A stretch of DNA of 64,000 bases from Streptomyces sp. NBC_00448 (GTDB taxonomy: Bacteria; Actinomycetota; Actinomycetes; Streptomycetales; Streptomycetaceae): assembly GCF_036014115.1 (NCBI RefSeq), contig NZ_CP107913.1:4945001-5009000 (forward strand), written 5' to 3'. Of the stretch, positions 41,894 to 50,371 are shown in pieces. Every line of letters starts with the position of its first letter. Position 1 is the stretch's first letter. The position numbers and the translations under genes were made by a program. A model generated the notes under the pieces. It ran no database searches. It had not been told where the DNA came from and worked only from the letters and a program-made list of their open reading frames with translations.

Positions 41894-43834
41894 GTGGCGG
41901 ATCGGAGCACGGCCGCCGTCGGAGTGGCCAACGAGGGCGGCGAGGGTTCGTCCTCCGCCCGGCAGGGCAGCGCCACTCCCGACGGCACCACGACGGACGA
42001 GCAGACCAGCGGCACCGCCGAGGACACCACAGCCCAGGAGCAGCCCGACACCGAACCGGCCGCTGAACCGATCGCGGGGGCGCCGAGCGAGAGCACGGCC
42101 CAGGACATCGTACGGATCGAGGCCGCTGACGAGGACACCGGCCCCGCCGAGCCGACCGAACCCCTCGAAGCCGTCCCGCCAGCCGAGCCTGTAGCGCCCG
42201 CCGGCAAGCCCACCAAGGCCGTCGGCGCCGATCGACCCGCCGAACCCGTGGAGCCGAGCCCCGAGTCCACCAAGACGGCCGCTGCGCCGCCCGCGCCCGC
42301 CCCGGCTCCGGCCAAGCCCCGGATCACCGCTCCCGATCTGCACAGCGGCCACAAGCTGGCCCGCCGCTACCAGCTCGCCGAATGCGTGACCCGGGTCGAC
42401 GGCTTCAGCAGCTGGCGCGCGGTCGACGAGAAGCTGCGCCGGGCGGTGGGCGTCCACGTACTGCCCGCCGACCACCCGCAGGCCCGTCCGGTGATGGCCG
42501 CGGCCCGCTCCGCCGCCCTGCTCGGCGACCCCCGCTTCGTCCAGGTCCTCGACGCCGTCGAGGACAACGACCTCGTCTACGTGATCCACGAATGGCTGCC
42601 CGACGCGGTCTCGCTCGGGGATCTGCTCAGGACCGGCCCGCTGGAGCCGCACGAGGCGTACCAGATGGTCAGCCAGGTCTCCCAGGGCATGGCGGCCGCC
42701 CATCGCGAGGGCCTGTCCCATCTGCGGCTCGACCCGGGGGCGGTGCTGCGCACGGTCTCCGGCCAGTACCGCATCCGCGGGCTCGCCGTCGCCGCGGCGC
42801 TGCGCGGCCTGAAGTCGGACCAGCAGCGGCGGCAGGACACCGAGGCGATCGGCGCGCTGCTCTACGCCGCGTTGACCCAGCGCTGGCCGTACGAGGAGGA
42901 CGCCCACGGTCTGACCGGCCTGCCCAAGGGCGTCGGCCTGATCGCCCCCGACCAGGTCCGGGCCGGCGTCCACCGCGGCCTGTCGGAGATCGCGATGCGG
43001 GCGCTCGCCAACGACGGCGCCACCGCCTCTCGCGAGGAGCCGCCCTGCACCACCCCGGAGGAGCTGGCCAAGGTCGTCGCGGGCATCCCGCGCATCCGAC
43101 CTCCGGAGCAGCCCTCACCGGCCTACGGAGTGGCGTCCTTCCAGCAGCCCCCGGCCCCGCCGAGGGCCGGTGCTCCCCGCCAGGCGACCGTGATCGCCGG
43201 ACCGCCGCCCGCGCTGCCGGGCCGCACCGGCCAGGTCCTCAAGTGGGCTGTGGCCGCGCTGCTGATCGTCGCGATCGGCCTCGGCAGCTGGCAGCTCGCG
43301 GACACCCTGCAGTCCCGGGAAGGGCACTCGGCCACCCCGACACCCACCGGTCAGAAGGGCGGCCAGGCATCGGCGCGACCGTCAGCCGGGCCGATCCCCA
43401 TCGTCACGGCCAAGGACTACGACCCGTTCGGTTCGGACGGCGGCGAGAACCCGACGCAGGTGAAGTTCGCCTACGACAACCGTCCGAGCACCTCCTGGGA
43501 GACCAGCTGGTACACGGACGCCCACTTCGGCAACCTCAAGTCGGGAGTCGGACTGATCCTGGACCTGGGCAGCGCCAAGAACGTCGGCAGCGTGAAGGTG
43601 GACTTCGTCGGGCAGACCTCGGTGGACCTGTTGGCGGCACCCGCGGGCACGTCCACGATGCCGACCGACTTCGACACCTTCACCAAGGTCGCCAGCGGTT
43701 CGGGCACGGAGGCGAAGCTCACCCCGAAGAGCAAGGTGACCACGCGCTTCCTGCTGGTCTGGCTGACCACACTGCCGCCCACCTCGGACGGCCACTTCCG
43801 TGGCCAGGTGTCCGAGATCCACGTCACGGGCTGA
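41894..43834 (+). CDS. Pseudokinase with TM helix and discoidin-like outer domain
   Basis: 646 residues from GTG (AGGA six bases before); an in-frame ATG eight codons upstream is less likely. A disordered acidic/Pro tail (1-145) is followed by a Ser/Thr-kinase-like domain (150-400). No glycine loop, VAIK lysine, HRD aspartate or DFG is present (VGVHVLP, HLRLDP and IRGLAVA stand in their places), so it should not phosphorylate. A TM helix lies at about 448-470. The outer domain has a STSWETSW...LILDLGSAKNVGSVKVDF fold like F5/8-C. It matches the pseudokinase part of mycobacterial MviN and probably regulates MurJ. Confidence 0.85.
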   Translation: MADRSTAAVGVANEGGEGSSSARQGSATPDGTTTDEQTSGTAEDTTAQEQPDTEPAAEPIAGAPSESTAQDIVRIEAADEDTGPAEPTEPLEAVPPAEPVAPAGKPTKAVGADRPAEPVEPSPESTKTAAAPPAPAPAPAKPRITAPDLHSGHKLARRYQLAECVTRVDGFSSWRAVDEKLRRAVGVHVLPADHPQARPVMAAARSAALLGDPRFVQVLDAVEDNDLVYVIHEWLPDAVSLGDLLRTGPLEPHEAYQMVSQVSQGMAAAHREGLSHLRLDPGAVLRTVSGQYRIRGLAVAAALRGLKSDQQRRQDTEAIGALLYAALTQRWPYEEDAHGLTGLPKGVGLIAPDQVRAGVHRGLSEIAMRALANDGATASREEPPCTTPEELAKVVAGIPRIRPPEQPSPAYGVASFQQPPAPPRAGAPRQATVIAGPPPALPGRTGQVLKWAVAALLIVAIGLGSWQLADTLQSREGHSATPTPTGQKGGQASARPSAGPIPIVTAKDYDPFGSDGGENPTQVKFAYDNRPSTSWETSWYTDAHFGNLKSGVGLILDLGSAKNVGSVKVDFVGQTSVDLLAAPAGTSTMPTDFDTFTKVASGSGTEAKLTPKSKVTTRFLLVWLTTLPPTSDGHFRGQVSEIHVTG

Positions 43835-43867
43835 GCGCCCGGCGGTCAGCGGACGAGGGGGCCTGCA

Positions 43868-44593
43868 GTGGAGGGAAGCGCACTCGGGGACGCCGAGCTT
43901 CTCGCCCGCCATGTCGCGGGCGATCCTGACGCCTTCGGCGAGCTGGTGCGGCGTCACCGGGATCGGCTCTGGGCAGTTGCCCTGCGCACCCTGGGGGACC
44001 GCGAGGAAGCCGCTGACGCCGTCCAGGACGCGCTGGTGTCCGCCTTCCGCTCCGCCCATACCTTCCGCGGCCAGTCGGCCGTCACCACCTGGCTGCACCG
44101 CATCACCGTGAACGCCTGCCTGGACCGGGTCCGCAGGGCCTCCTCCCGGCGCACCTCGCCGGTCACGGACGAGAAGAGCCTCGATGCGCTCATGGAGCCG
44201 CACGAGTCCGCGGAGGCGCCAGCGGAGCGCGGCGAACTGCACCGGGAGCTGCTCGCGGCGCTCGCCACCCTCCCCGTCGAACAGCGTGCCGCGCTGGTGC
44301 TGGTCGACATGCAGGGCTATCCGGTCGCCGAGGCCGCCGCGGTTCTCGATGTGCCGACCGGCACGGTGAAGAGCCGCTGCGCCCGCGGCCGGGCCCGTCT
44401 GCTGCCGCTTCTGCGTCATCTGCGGGCCGGCACGGAAGAGGCGCCGGCCGCTCCATCCGCACCGACGGCCGGCCGGCCATCCGCTGATCGGCCACCCGGG
44501 CAGCGGCCTGCCCCGGAGAACGGACGGAACCGGGCGGAGGGGACATCCGTCCCACCGACAGGATCGACGCAGGACGGAGGTGGACACCGATGA
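43868..44593 (+). CDS. sigM: ECF sigma factor SigM
   Basis: 241 residues from GTG. Region 2 covers about 20-88 (DPDAFGELVRRHRDRLWAVALRTLGDREEA in register, DAVQDALVSAF). Region 4 lies at about 135-185 (LPVEQRAALVLVDMQGYPVAEAAAVLDVPTGTVKSR). A Pro/Gly-rich tail of about 50 residues replaces any extra domain. The location between murJ and trxB is that of sigM in mycobacteria. It overlaps the anti-sigma gene by four bases (ATGA), giving coupled translation. Confidence 0.9.
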   Translation: MEGSALGDAELLARHVAGDPDAFGELVRRHRDRLWAVALRTLGDREEAADAVQDALVSAFRSAHTFRGQSAVTTWLHRITVNACLDRVRRASSRRTSPVTDEKSLDALMEPHESAEAPAERGELHRELLAALATLPVEQRAALVLVDMQGYPVAEAAAVLDVPTGTVKSRCARGRARLLPLLRHLRAGTEEAPAAPSAPTAGRPSADRPPGQRPAPENGRNRAEGTSVPPTGSTQDGGGHR

Positions 44594-45555
44594 CATCGGC
44601 ACCGGACAGCAGGCCGCATCCCGAGGTCACGGAGATCTCCGACCTGACCGAGGACCTGCTCGCACCGGAGCGGGCGGTCGAGGTCCGCCTGCACCTGGCG
44701 GAGTGCCCGCTCTGCGCCGACGTCCTGGTCTCCCTCACGGAGATCAGCAGCCTGCTCGGCGAGCTGCCGGCGGACGAGCGGATGCCCGCCGGCGTGGCCG
44801 ACCGGATCGACGCGGCGCTCGCGGCCGAGGCGGCGACCGACGACAACGGTCGGCCGGATGTTCCACAGCGCGATGTTTCACGTGGAACATCGCCGAGCGG
44901 CGCGAGCCGTGTTCCACGTGGAACATCCGCCGCTCCCGCCGGTCGTCCCACCACCGATACCAGGCCGGGTCGTTCCGACCGATCCGACCGGTCTGGCCGA
45001 CGTCGGCGGCGGGCTTTCACGCTCGCGGCCGGCTGGGCGGTCGGAGTCCTCGTGCTCGGCGGCATCGTCTACGGCGTGGTGTCGGCCGGGCAGAACTCGT
45101 CGAGTAGCGACGCCAGTGCCTCGAGCGCCGCCGGCGCCAAGCGATCGGACTCCACTCGGGCGGCAGGTTCGATCGCCGACCAGGTACGGCAACTGCTCGC
45201 CGATCCCTACTCCCCGAACCGGGCCGGCGGCGGTTCCACCACGGCCCCCAACGATGGCGTGTCCCCGATGTTCAACGGGACCGGCCCGGGCACCGGCTCG
45301 ACGCCGAGCAACAGTGAAGACCAAAGCCAGGGTCACGTGGTGGCCGACGCGCCTTCATGTGTTCTCAAGGCCACGCGTCGGACCCAGGCGCCCTTGGCCG
45401 TCGGCAAGGACCGCTATCAGGGCACCGACTCGTATCTTGTGGTGCTCCCGCACGCGGCCGACAGCGGGCTGGTGGACGCGTTCGTCGTCGATGCCTCCTG
45501 CTCGCCCGATGCTCCGGGCACCGTGCTCTTCCAGGGCACCTATCCGCGTCGGTAG
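44590..45555 (+). CDS. Membrane anti-sigma factor for SigM
   Basis: 321 residues. The N-terminal anti-sigma domain has HLAECPLC (His-x3-Cys-x2-Cys zinc-binding motif). A Ser/Gly/Arg linker is followed by one membrane helix at about 140-163 (FTLAAGWAVGVLVLGGIVYGVV), and the outer C-terminal domain ends FVVDASCSPDAPGTVLFQG. Two parS sites fall in the linker region and are read as VSRGTS and VPRGTS. It should hold SigM at the membrane until an external signal releases it. Confidence 0.85.
   Translation: MTSAPDSRPHPEVTEISDLTEDLLAPERAVEVRLHLAECPLCADVLVSLTEISSLLGELPADERMPAGVADRIDAALAAEAATDDNGRPDVPQRDVSRGTSPSGASRVPRGTSAAPAGRPTTDTRPGRSDRSDRSGRRRRRAFTLAAGWAVGVLVLGGIVYGVVSAGQNSSSSDASASSAAGAKRSDSTRAAGSIADQVRQLLADPYSPNRAGGGSTTAPNDGVSPMFNGTGPGTGSTPSNSEDQSQGHVVADAPSCVLKATRRTQAPLAVGKDRYQGTDSYLVVLPHAADSGLVDAFVVDASCSPDAPGTVLFQGTYPRR
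44875..44888. other. parS site 8 (GTTTCACGTGGAAC)
   Basis: Inside the anti-sigma gene, in the sequence for the cytoplasmic linker. Confidence 0.9.
44911..44924. other. parS site 9 (GTTCCACGTGGAAC)
   Basis: Thirty-six bases from site 8, in the same codon phase within the anti-sigma linker. Confidence 0.9.
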
Positions 45556-45592
45556 CCGGTCCCGGACGAGCACACGAGCGGCGTACCGACAG

Positions 45593-45619
45593 GGGAATGC
45601 CGGGCCCGTAGTATCCGTT
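45593..45619 (+). promoter_or_regulatory. SigR-type promoter of trxBA
   Basis: GGGAAT, 18 bases, GTT: an exact match to the SigR (disulfide-stress) consensus, about 60 bases before the trxB start. trxBA is a known SigR target in Streptomyces coelicolor. Confidence 0.8.
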
Positions 45620-45679
45620 AGGCAGGACGAGAGTCCAGCCAGGGCCCCGCAGTAGTTCGCAGAGACGAGGAAAACATCC

Positions 45680-46630
45680 GTGACCGACGTCCGTAACGTG
45701 ATCATCATCGGCTCAGGGCCTGCGGGGTACACCGCGGCGCTCTACACGGCGCGTGCCTCTCTCAACCCGCTGGTCTTCGAAGGCTCCGTGACCGCGGGCG
45801 GTGCGCTGATGAACACCACCGAGGTGGAGAACTTCCCCGGCTTCCGGGACGGCATCCTGGGCCCGGATCTGATGGACAACATGCGGGCCCAGGCCGAGCG
45901 CTTCGGTGCCGAGCTGATTCCGGACGATATCGTCGCGGTCGACTTCAGCGGTGACATCAAGTCGGTCACCGACTCGGCGGGCACGGTCCACCAGGCGCGG
46001 GCCATCATCGTCACGACCGGCTCGCAGCACCGCAAGCTCAACCTCCCCAACGAGGACCAGCTCTCCGGTCGCGGCGTCTCGTGGTGTGCCACCTGTGACG
46101 GCTTCTTCTTCCGCGACCAGGACATCGCCGTGATCGGTGGTGGCGACACCGCGATGGAAGAGGCGACTTTCCTCTCCCGGTTCGCCAAGTCGGTGAAGAT
46201 CGTGCACCGCCGGGACAGCCTGCGGGCGTCCAAGGCGATGCAGGAGCGGGCGTTCGCCGACCCGAAGATCTCCTTCGTCTGGGACAGCGAGGTGGCGGAG
46301 ATCAAGGGTGACGGCAAGCTCGCCGGCCTTACGCTGCGGAACACGACGAACGGCGACACTTCCGAGCTGCCGGTCACCGGGCTGTTCATCGCGATCGGCC
46401 ACGACCCGCGGACCGAGCTGTTCAAGGGTGTGCTCGACCTGGATGCCGAGGGGTACCTCACCGTGCAGGCGCCGAGCACCCGCACCAACGTCCCCGGGGT
46501 GTTCGCGGCCGGAGACGTGGTGGACCACACCTACCGCCAGGCGATCACCGCTGCCGGCACCGGCTGCTCGGCCGCGCTCGACGCCGAGCGCTACCTCGCG
46601 GCGCTCACCGACGCCGAGAAGACCGCCTGA
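45680..46630 (+). CDS. trxB: Thioredoxin-disulfide reductase
   Basis: 316 residues from GTG with GAGG upstream. The FAD motif is [18 protein letters not shown], the redox pair is Cys136-Ala-Thr-Cys139, the NADPH motif is [12 protein letters not shown], and the second FAD motif is [10 protein letters not shown]. It reduces thioredoxin with NADPH. trxA follows 51 bases later, and a SigR-type promoter precedes the pair. Confidence 0.97.
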   Translation: MTDVRNVIIIGSGPAGYTAALYTARASLNPLVFEGSVTAGGALMNTTEVENFPGFRDGILGPDLMDNMRAQAERFGAELIPDDIVAVDFSGDIKSVTDSAGTVHQARAIIVTTGSQHRKLNLPNEDQLSGRGVSWCATCDGFFFRDQDIAVIGGGDTAMEEATFLSRFAKSVKIVHRRDSLRASKAMQERAFADPKISFVWDSEVAEIKGDGKLAGLTLRNTTNGDTSELPVTGLFIAIGHDPRTELFKGVLDLDAEGYLTVQAPSTRTNVPGVFAAGDVVDHTYRQAITAAGTGCSAALDAERYLAALTDAEKTA

Positions 46631-46681
46631 CCTCGCGTCAGCACTCCCTCCCATACGCACCGAAACCTGAGGAGGCCCGCC

Positions 46682-47029
46682 GTGGCCGAGAACACCACGG
46701 GCGACACCAAGCCCAAGCACGTGACGGACGCAAACTTCGCGGAGGAGGTCCTCGCCAGCGACAAGCCCGTGCTGGTCGACTTCTGGGCGGAGTGGTGCGG
46801 CCCGTGCCGCCAGATCGCCCCGTCGCTTGAGGCGATCGCGGCCGAGCACGCGGACGCGATCACCATCGTCAAGCTCAACATCGACGAGAACCCGGTGACC
46901 GCCGCCAAGTACGGTGTCATGTCGATCCCGACGCTCAACGTCTACAAGGGCGGCGAGGTCGTGAAGACCATCGTCGGCGCTAAGCCGAAGGGCGCCCTTG
47001 TCAGGGATCTCGCCGACTTCATCGGCTGA
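46682..47029 (+). CDS. trxA: Thioredoxin
   Basis: 115 residues from GTG (GAGG upstream). Active site Trp38-Cys39-Gly-Pro-Cys42 and the cis-proline segment [12 protein letters not shown]. It is reduced by the adjacent TrxB and also switches off SigR by reducing its anti-sigma factor in streptomycetes. A 46-bp palindrome containing parS lies 28 bases after the stop and probably ends the transcript. Confidence 0.97.
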   Translation: MAENTTGDTKPKHVTDANFAEEVLASDKPVLVDFWAEWCGPCRQIAPSLEAIAAEHADAITIVKLNIDENPVTAAKYGVMSIPTLNVYKGGEVVKTIVGAKPKGALVRDLADFIG

Positions 47030-47057
47030 CACAGCTCCAGGCCCGCTGGGCCCAAGC

Positions 47058-47103
47058 AAACGGCGGTGGTCGTGTTCCACGTGGAACACGACCACCGCCG
47101 TTT
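47058..47103. terminator. 46-bp perfect palindrome with parS at its centre
   Basis: Bases 47058-47080 are exactly complementary to 47081-47103: AAACGGCGG... on the left, ...CCGCCGTTT on the right. As RNA it can fold into a very stable hairpin ending in U residues, which suits a terminator for trxA and, on the other strand, the GNAT gene. The central 14 bp are parS. Confidence 0.85.
47074..47087. other. parS site 10 (GTTCCACGTGGAAC)
   Basis: Exact centre of the 46-bp palindrome between trxA and the GNAT gene. Confidence 0.9.
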
Positions 47104-47126
47104 CTGCGTCTCCGTCGTCGGAGCGG

Positions 47127-47744
47127 TCACAGCGGCCGCAGGGCCGGCTCTTTCTGTACCGCTCCCAGCAGACGGTCGATCGCCATCTCGACGTCTTCCC
47201 GCCAGGAGAGCGCGGTGCGCAACTCAAGCCGCAGCCGTGGGAAGCGCGGATGCGGCCGTACCGTCTTGAAGCCCACGGCGGTCAGATGGTCGGCGGGCAG
47301 CACGCAGTCGGGGGATGCCCACGTGGCGTCGCCGAACGCCTCGATGGCCCGGAAGCCACGGCGGACCAGATCCTTCGCGACCGTCTGCACGAGTACCCGG
47401 CCGAGCCCCTGCCCCTGGAAGCCCGGCAGCACCCGGGACGTCATCAGCTGGACGGCGTCTCCCGACACCGGGCTGGTGGGGAAGGCGGTGGAGCGGGGCA
47501 CATAGGCGGCCGGGGCATAGAGCACGAAGCCGGCCGGCATCTCGTCGACGTAGACCAGCCGGCCGCATGAGCCCCACTCCAGCAGCACCGCGGAGATCCA
47601 GGACTCCTTCTCCAGTTCGGGTCGGCCCGCCTTGACGGCCGCTTCACCGCTGACCGGATCGAGCTCCCAGAAGACACAGCGTCGACACGGTTTGGGAAGG
47701 TCGGTGAGATTGTCGAGAGTGAGCGGTGTGAGCCGACGTCCCAT
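47127..47744 (-). CDS. GNAT-family N-acetyltransferase
   Basis: 205 residues. The acetyl-CoA loop is RVLPGFQGQGLGRVLVQTVAKDLVRRG in register (Q-x-x-G-x-G). A preceding segment, CRRCVFWELD, contains a CxxC pair conserved in this subgroup. The substrate is unknown. The gene sits between trxA and parB, as its homologue does in other actinobacteria (Rv3916 region in M. tuberculosis). ATG 47744 overlaps no other gene and lies 75 bases from the parB stop. Confidence 0.8.
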   Translation of the reverse strand: MGRRLTPLTLDNLTDLPKPCRRCVFWELDPVSGEAAVKAGRPELEKESWISAVLLEWGSCGRLVYVDEMPAGFVLYAPAAYVPRSTAFPTSPVSGDAVQLMTSRVLPGFQGQGLGRVLVQTVAKDLVRRGFRAIEAFGDATWASPDCVLPADHLTAVGFKTVRPHPRFPRLRLELRTALSWREDVEMAIDRLLGAVQKEPALRPL

Positions 47745-47777
47745 CTGGCGAAAACCCCGTTTCTGTCAGCCAACCAG

Positions 47778-47818
47778 CCTGTCGGCACCCCGGCGCAGCC
47801 TGCCGGGGTGCCGACAGG
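47778..47818 (-). terminator. Terminator after parB
   Basis: A perfect 17-bp stem (CCTGTCGGCACCCCGGC with its complement) and a 7-base loop, touching the parB stop codon. Confidence 0.85.
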
Positions 47819-48925
47819 TCACTCGGCGCTGTCCTCGGCGTCGTCACCGTCCTCGGATTCGGCCTCCAGCCGGTTCTCCAGGACCTTGCCCTCACCGGGG
47901 GCCATTGATCCCAGGATGCGCTCCAGATCCTCTATCGAGGCGAACTCCACAACGATCTTTCCGCGCTTTTGACCCAGGTCGACCTTCACCCTGGTGTCGA
48001 AGCGATCTGACAGCCGGGTGGCAAGGTGCGTCAGCGCCGGCGAGACCCGACGGCCTGCCCGCGGCGCGGCAACCTTACGGGCGGTCGTGGGCTCGCTGTT
48101 CATCAGCGTCACGATCTCCTCGACCGCGCGCACCGACAGCCCCTCGGCAACGATCCGATGGGCCAGCCGGTCCTGCTCGTCGGCATCGTCCAGGGAGAGC
48201 AGCGCCCTGGCGTGCCCGAACGAGATCACCCCGGCGGCGACCCGGCGCTGTACCGGTGCCGAGAGCTTCAACAGGCGCAGCGTGTTGGACACCTGGGAGC
48301 GGGAGCGGCCGATCCGGTCGGCCAACTGCTCATGGGTGCAGGCGAAGTCACGCAGCAGTTGGTCGTAAGCCGCGGCCTCCTCCAGCGGGTTGAGCTGAGC
48401 CCGGTGCAGGTTCTCCAGGAGGGCGTCCAGCAGCAGCTTCTCGTCGTCGGTGGCGCGAACGATCGCCGGGATGCGCTCGAGCCCCGCCTCCCGGCAGGCG
48501 CGCCACCGGCGCTCACCCATGATCAGCTCATAGCGAGCGGTGTCGATCTGCCGCACCACCACCGGCTGGAGCAGGCCCACCTCCTTGATGGAGGTGATGA
48601 GTTCGTTGAGGGCGTCCTCGTCGAAGACCTCTCGCGGCTGCCGAGGATTCGGGGTGATGGCATCCAACGCGAGTTCCGCGAAGTAGGCACCGGTGACCGG
48701 CGCCTCCGCCCCGGACAGGTCCGGTTCGGTTCCACGTGAAACAGGGATGTCCACCACCGCGGGTACGGCCTCGGCCGCGCGGCGGTCCGTCAGCCCGGCC
48801 ACCTTGGCCGCGGCGACACCGCGGTCCAACGTCGCCTGATTCGCGGGCGTGCCGCCGGCCGACTGCGGCGCGGCCGGGATCAGCGCGCCAAGACCACGGC
48901 CGAGCCCTCTGCGTCGATCACTCAC
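47819..48925 (-). CDS. parB: Chromosome-partitioning protein ParB
   Basis: 368 residues from GTG. The N-terminal [14 protein letters not shown] binds ParA. The CTP-binding domain contains NPRQPRE and GERRWRA. The HTH is [14 protein letters not shown], and the C-terminal dimerisation segment includes [15 protein letters not shown]. ParB loads at parS as a CTP-dependent clamp and organises origins, especially during sporulation septation. It overlaps parA by four bases. A parS site lies within its own gene. Confidence 0.97.
   Translation of the reverse strand: MSDRRRGLGRGLGALIPAAPQSAGGTPANQATLDRGVAAAKVAGLTDRRAAEAVPAVVDIPVSRGTEPDLSGAEAPVTGAYFAELALDAITPNPRQPREVFDEDALNELITSIKEVGLLQPVVVRQIDTARYELIMGERRWRACREAGLERIPAIVRATDDEKLLLDALLENLHRAQLNPLEEAAAYDQLLRDFACTHEQLADRIGRSRSQVSNTLRLLKLSAPVQRRVAAGVISFGHARALLSLDDADEQDRLAHRIVAEGLSVRAVEEIVTLMNSEPTTARKVAAPRAGRRVSPALTHLATRLSDRFDTRVKVDLGQKRGKIVVEFASIEDLERILGSMAPGEGKVLENRLEAESEDGDDAEDSAE
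48729..48742. other. parS site 11 (GTTCCACGTGAAAC)
   Basis: Inside parB, read on the minus strand as VSRGTE in the variable segment after the N-terminal motif. Confidence 0.88.
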
Positions 48926-50043
48926 TGAATCCCCTCCGACATGCTGTGCGGGTTGTGCTCTTGGTGCTGTTCGGCGTGCTCCGGGTCGTACTCGACCGCG
49001 ATGTTGGCAGGAAGGCCCCGTAGGGCCATCTCCCGGGCCGCCTCCAGGTAGGAGAGGGCGCCACTGGAACCCGGGTCGTAGGTGAGCACGGTCTGGCCGT
49101 AGCTGGGCGCCTCCGAGATGCGCACCGACCGGGGGATGCTGGTGCGCAGCACCTCCTTGCCGAAGTGGGTGCGCACCTCCTCCGCGACCTGGGCGGCCAG
49201 CCGGGTCCGGCCGTCGTACATCGTCAGCAGGATCGTGGAGACGTGCAGCCGCGGGTTGAGGTGGGCACGGACCAGGTCGACGTTCTTGAGGAGTTGGCCC
49301 AGACCCTCCAGCGCGTAGTACTCGCACTGGATCGGGATGACCACCTCGGCGCCGGCCACGAGGGCGTTCACCGTCAGCAGGCCGAGCGAGGGCGGACAGT
49401 CGATCAGTACATAGTCCAGCGGCTGCTCATAGCCCTCGATCGCCTTCTGCAGCCGACTCTCACGAGCGACCAGGGAGACGAGTTCGATCTCCGCACCCGC
49501 CAGGTCGATGGTGGCGGGGGCACAGAAGAGCCCCTCGACATCCGCGACCGGGAGCACGACATCGGAGAGTGGCTTGCTCTCCACCAGGACGTCGTAGATC
49601 GACGGGACTTCGGCGTGGTGATCGATGCCCAGCGCGGTGGAGGCGTTGCCCTGGGGATCGAGGTCGATCACCAGAACGCGGTTGCCGTGCAGTGCCAGGG
49701 AGGCCGCCAGGTTGACGGTGGTCGTGGTCTTCCCCACCCCGCCCTTCTGGTTGGCGACCACCATCACCCGGGTCTGGGCAGGTCTGGGCAGCCCCTCGCC
49801 GGCGCGGCCGAGCGCTTCGACGGCCAACTGGGCCGCGCGGCCAATAGGGGTGTCATCCATGGGAGGCAATGTTTCACGTGAAACATCGCTCCCGTACCCC
49901 GGGGGCCCGGACAGGGGTCCTCCGGCGGTTTCGGCTGAGCGGGGACCGGGGACCGGATCGGCCATCGGTCCCGCAATGTTGGCGTCGGACCGCAAGGACT
50001 CACTCTCCTCGACTTCAGGCTCGCTATGAGGAGAGCCTGCCAT
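48922..50043 (-). CDS. parA: Chromosome-partitioning ATPase ParA
   Basis: 373 residues. The N-tail of about 110 residues contains [20 protein letters not shown], which I recognise from streptomycete ParA, and this supports ATG 50043. An upstream in-frame start would run into the promoter. The Walker ATPase has [26 protein letters not shown] (A') and [11 protein letters not shown] (B). It polymerises or forms gradients to position ParB-parS complexes in aerial hyphae. A perfect parS consensus is read as DVSRET in its N-tail. Confidence 0.95.
   Translation of the reverse strand: MAGSPHSEPEVEESESLRSDANIAGPMADPVPGPRSAETAGGPLSGPPGYGSDVSRETLPPMDDTPIGRAAQLAVEALGRAGEGLPRPAQTRVMVVANQKGGVGKTTTTVNLAASLALHGNRVLVIDLDPQGNASTALGIDHHAEVPSIYDVLVESKPLSDVVLPVADVEGLFCAPATIDLAGAEIELVSLVARESRLQKAIEGYEQPLDYVLIDCPPSLGLLTVNALVAGAEVVIPIQCEYYALEGLGQLLKNVDLVRAHLNPRLHVSTILLTMYDGRTRLAAQVAEEVRTHFGKEVLRTSIPRSVRISEAPSYGQTVLTYDPGSSGALSYLEAAREMALRGLPANIAVEYDPEHAEQHQEHNPHSMSEGIQ
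49871..49884. other. parS site 12 (GTTTCACGTGAAAC, full consensus)
   Basis: The only copy in the window identical to the broadly conserved bacterial parS consensus; inside the parA N-tail. Confidence 0.93.
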
Positions 50044-50077
50044 GCCTGAGGGGTGCTGAACCAGCGAGCCCCGGCCG

Positions 50078-50109
50078 CCTGTGGATAAATCCCGAGAACT
50101 ATCCACAGG
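50078..50109. promoter_or_regulatory. Paired DnaA boxes / inverted repeat upstream of parA
   Basis: CCTGTGGATA and TATCCACAGG, exact complements 12 bases apart. They contain TTATCCACA (minus strand, 50080-50088) and CTATCCACA (50099-50107), two DnaA-box-like 9-mers, 35-65 bases before the parA start codon. They could bind DnaA or fold in the leader RNA. Confidence 0.6.
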
Positions 50110-50192
50110 AGGGGTCTTCTTGACGGGTTTACTGGCATGCGCTTCGGCCGCGGCGCGGCCACGGTTGAGAACTCCGGGGAGCAGTGAGCGAC

Positions 50193-50206
50193 GTTTCACG
50201 TGGAAC
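50193..50206. other. parS site 13 (GTTTCACGTGGAAC)
   Basis: In the 328-base gap between rsmG and parA, 150 bases before the parA start; the parS nearest to oriC, 6 kb away. The gap also holds the DnaA-box pair and no gene. Confidence 0.92.
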
Positions 50207-50371
50207 ACGATGCACAGCGGCGCGACACTAACTCCGCAGACACTCCGGATTGTTCCGTTTTGGCCGGTTGGATGGCGTAGAAAGCCGACCTGGGAGACGG
50301 TCCGCGGGCTTCACAAGCGTCGCCGCCGCCAGATGACGCGGGCGGCGACAGACTGAGGGCAGCACCCAGCC

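Noticed and set aside
45332-45345. CACGTG core in the anti-sigma gene as a further parS
   Set aside because: The flanks (GGT...GTGG) lack the GTTY and RAAC half-sites. Other plain CACGTG occurrences (for example near 20088, 32660 and 37148) were excluded for the same reason.
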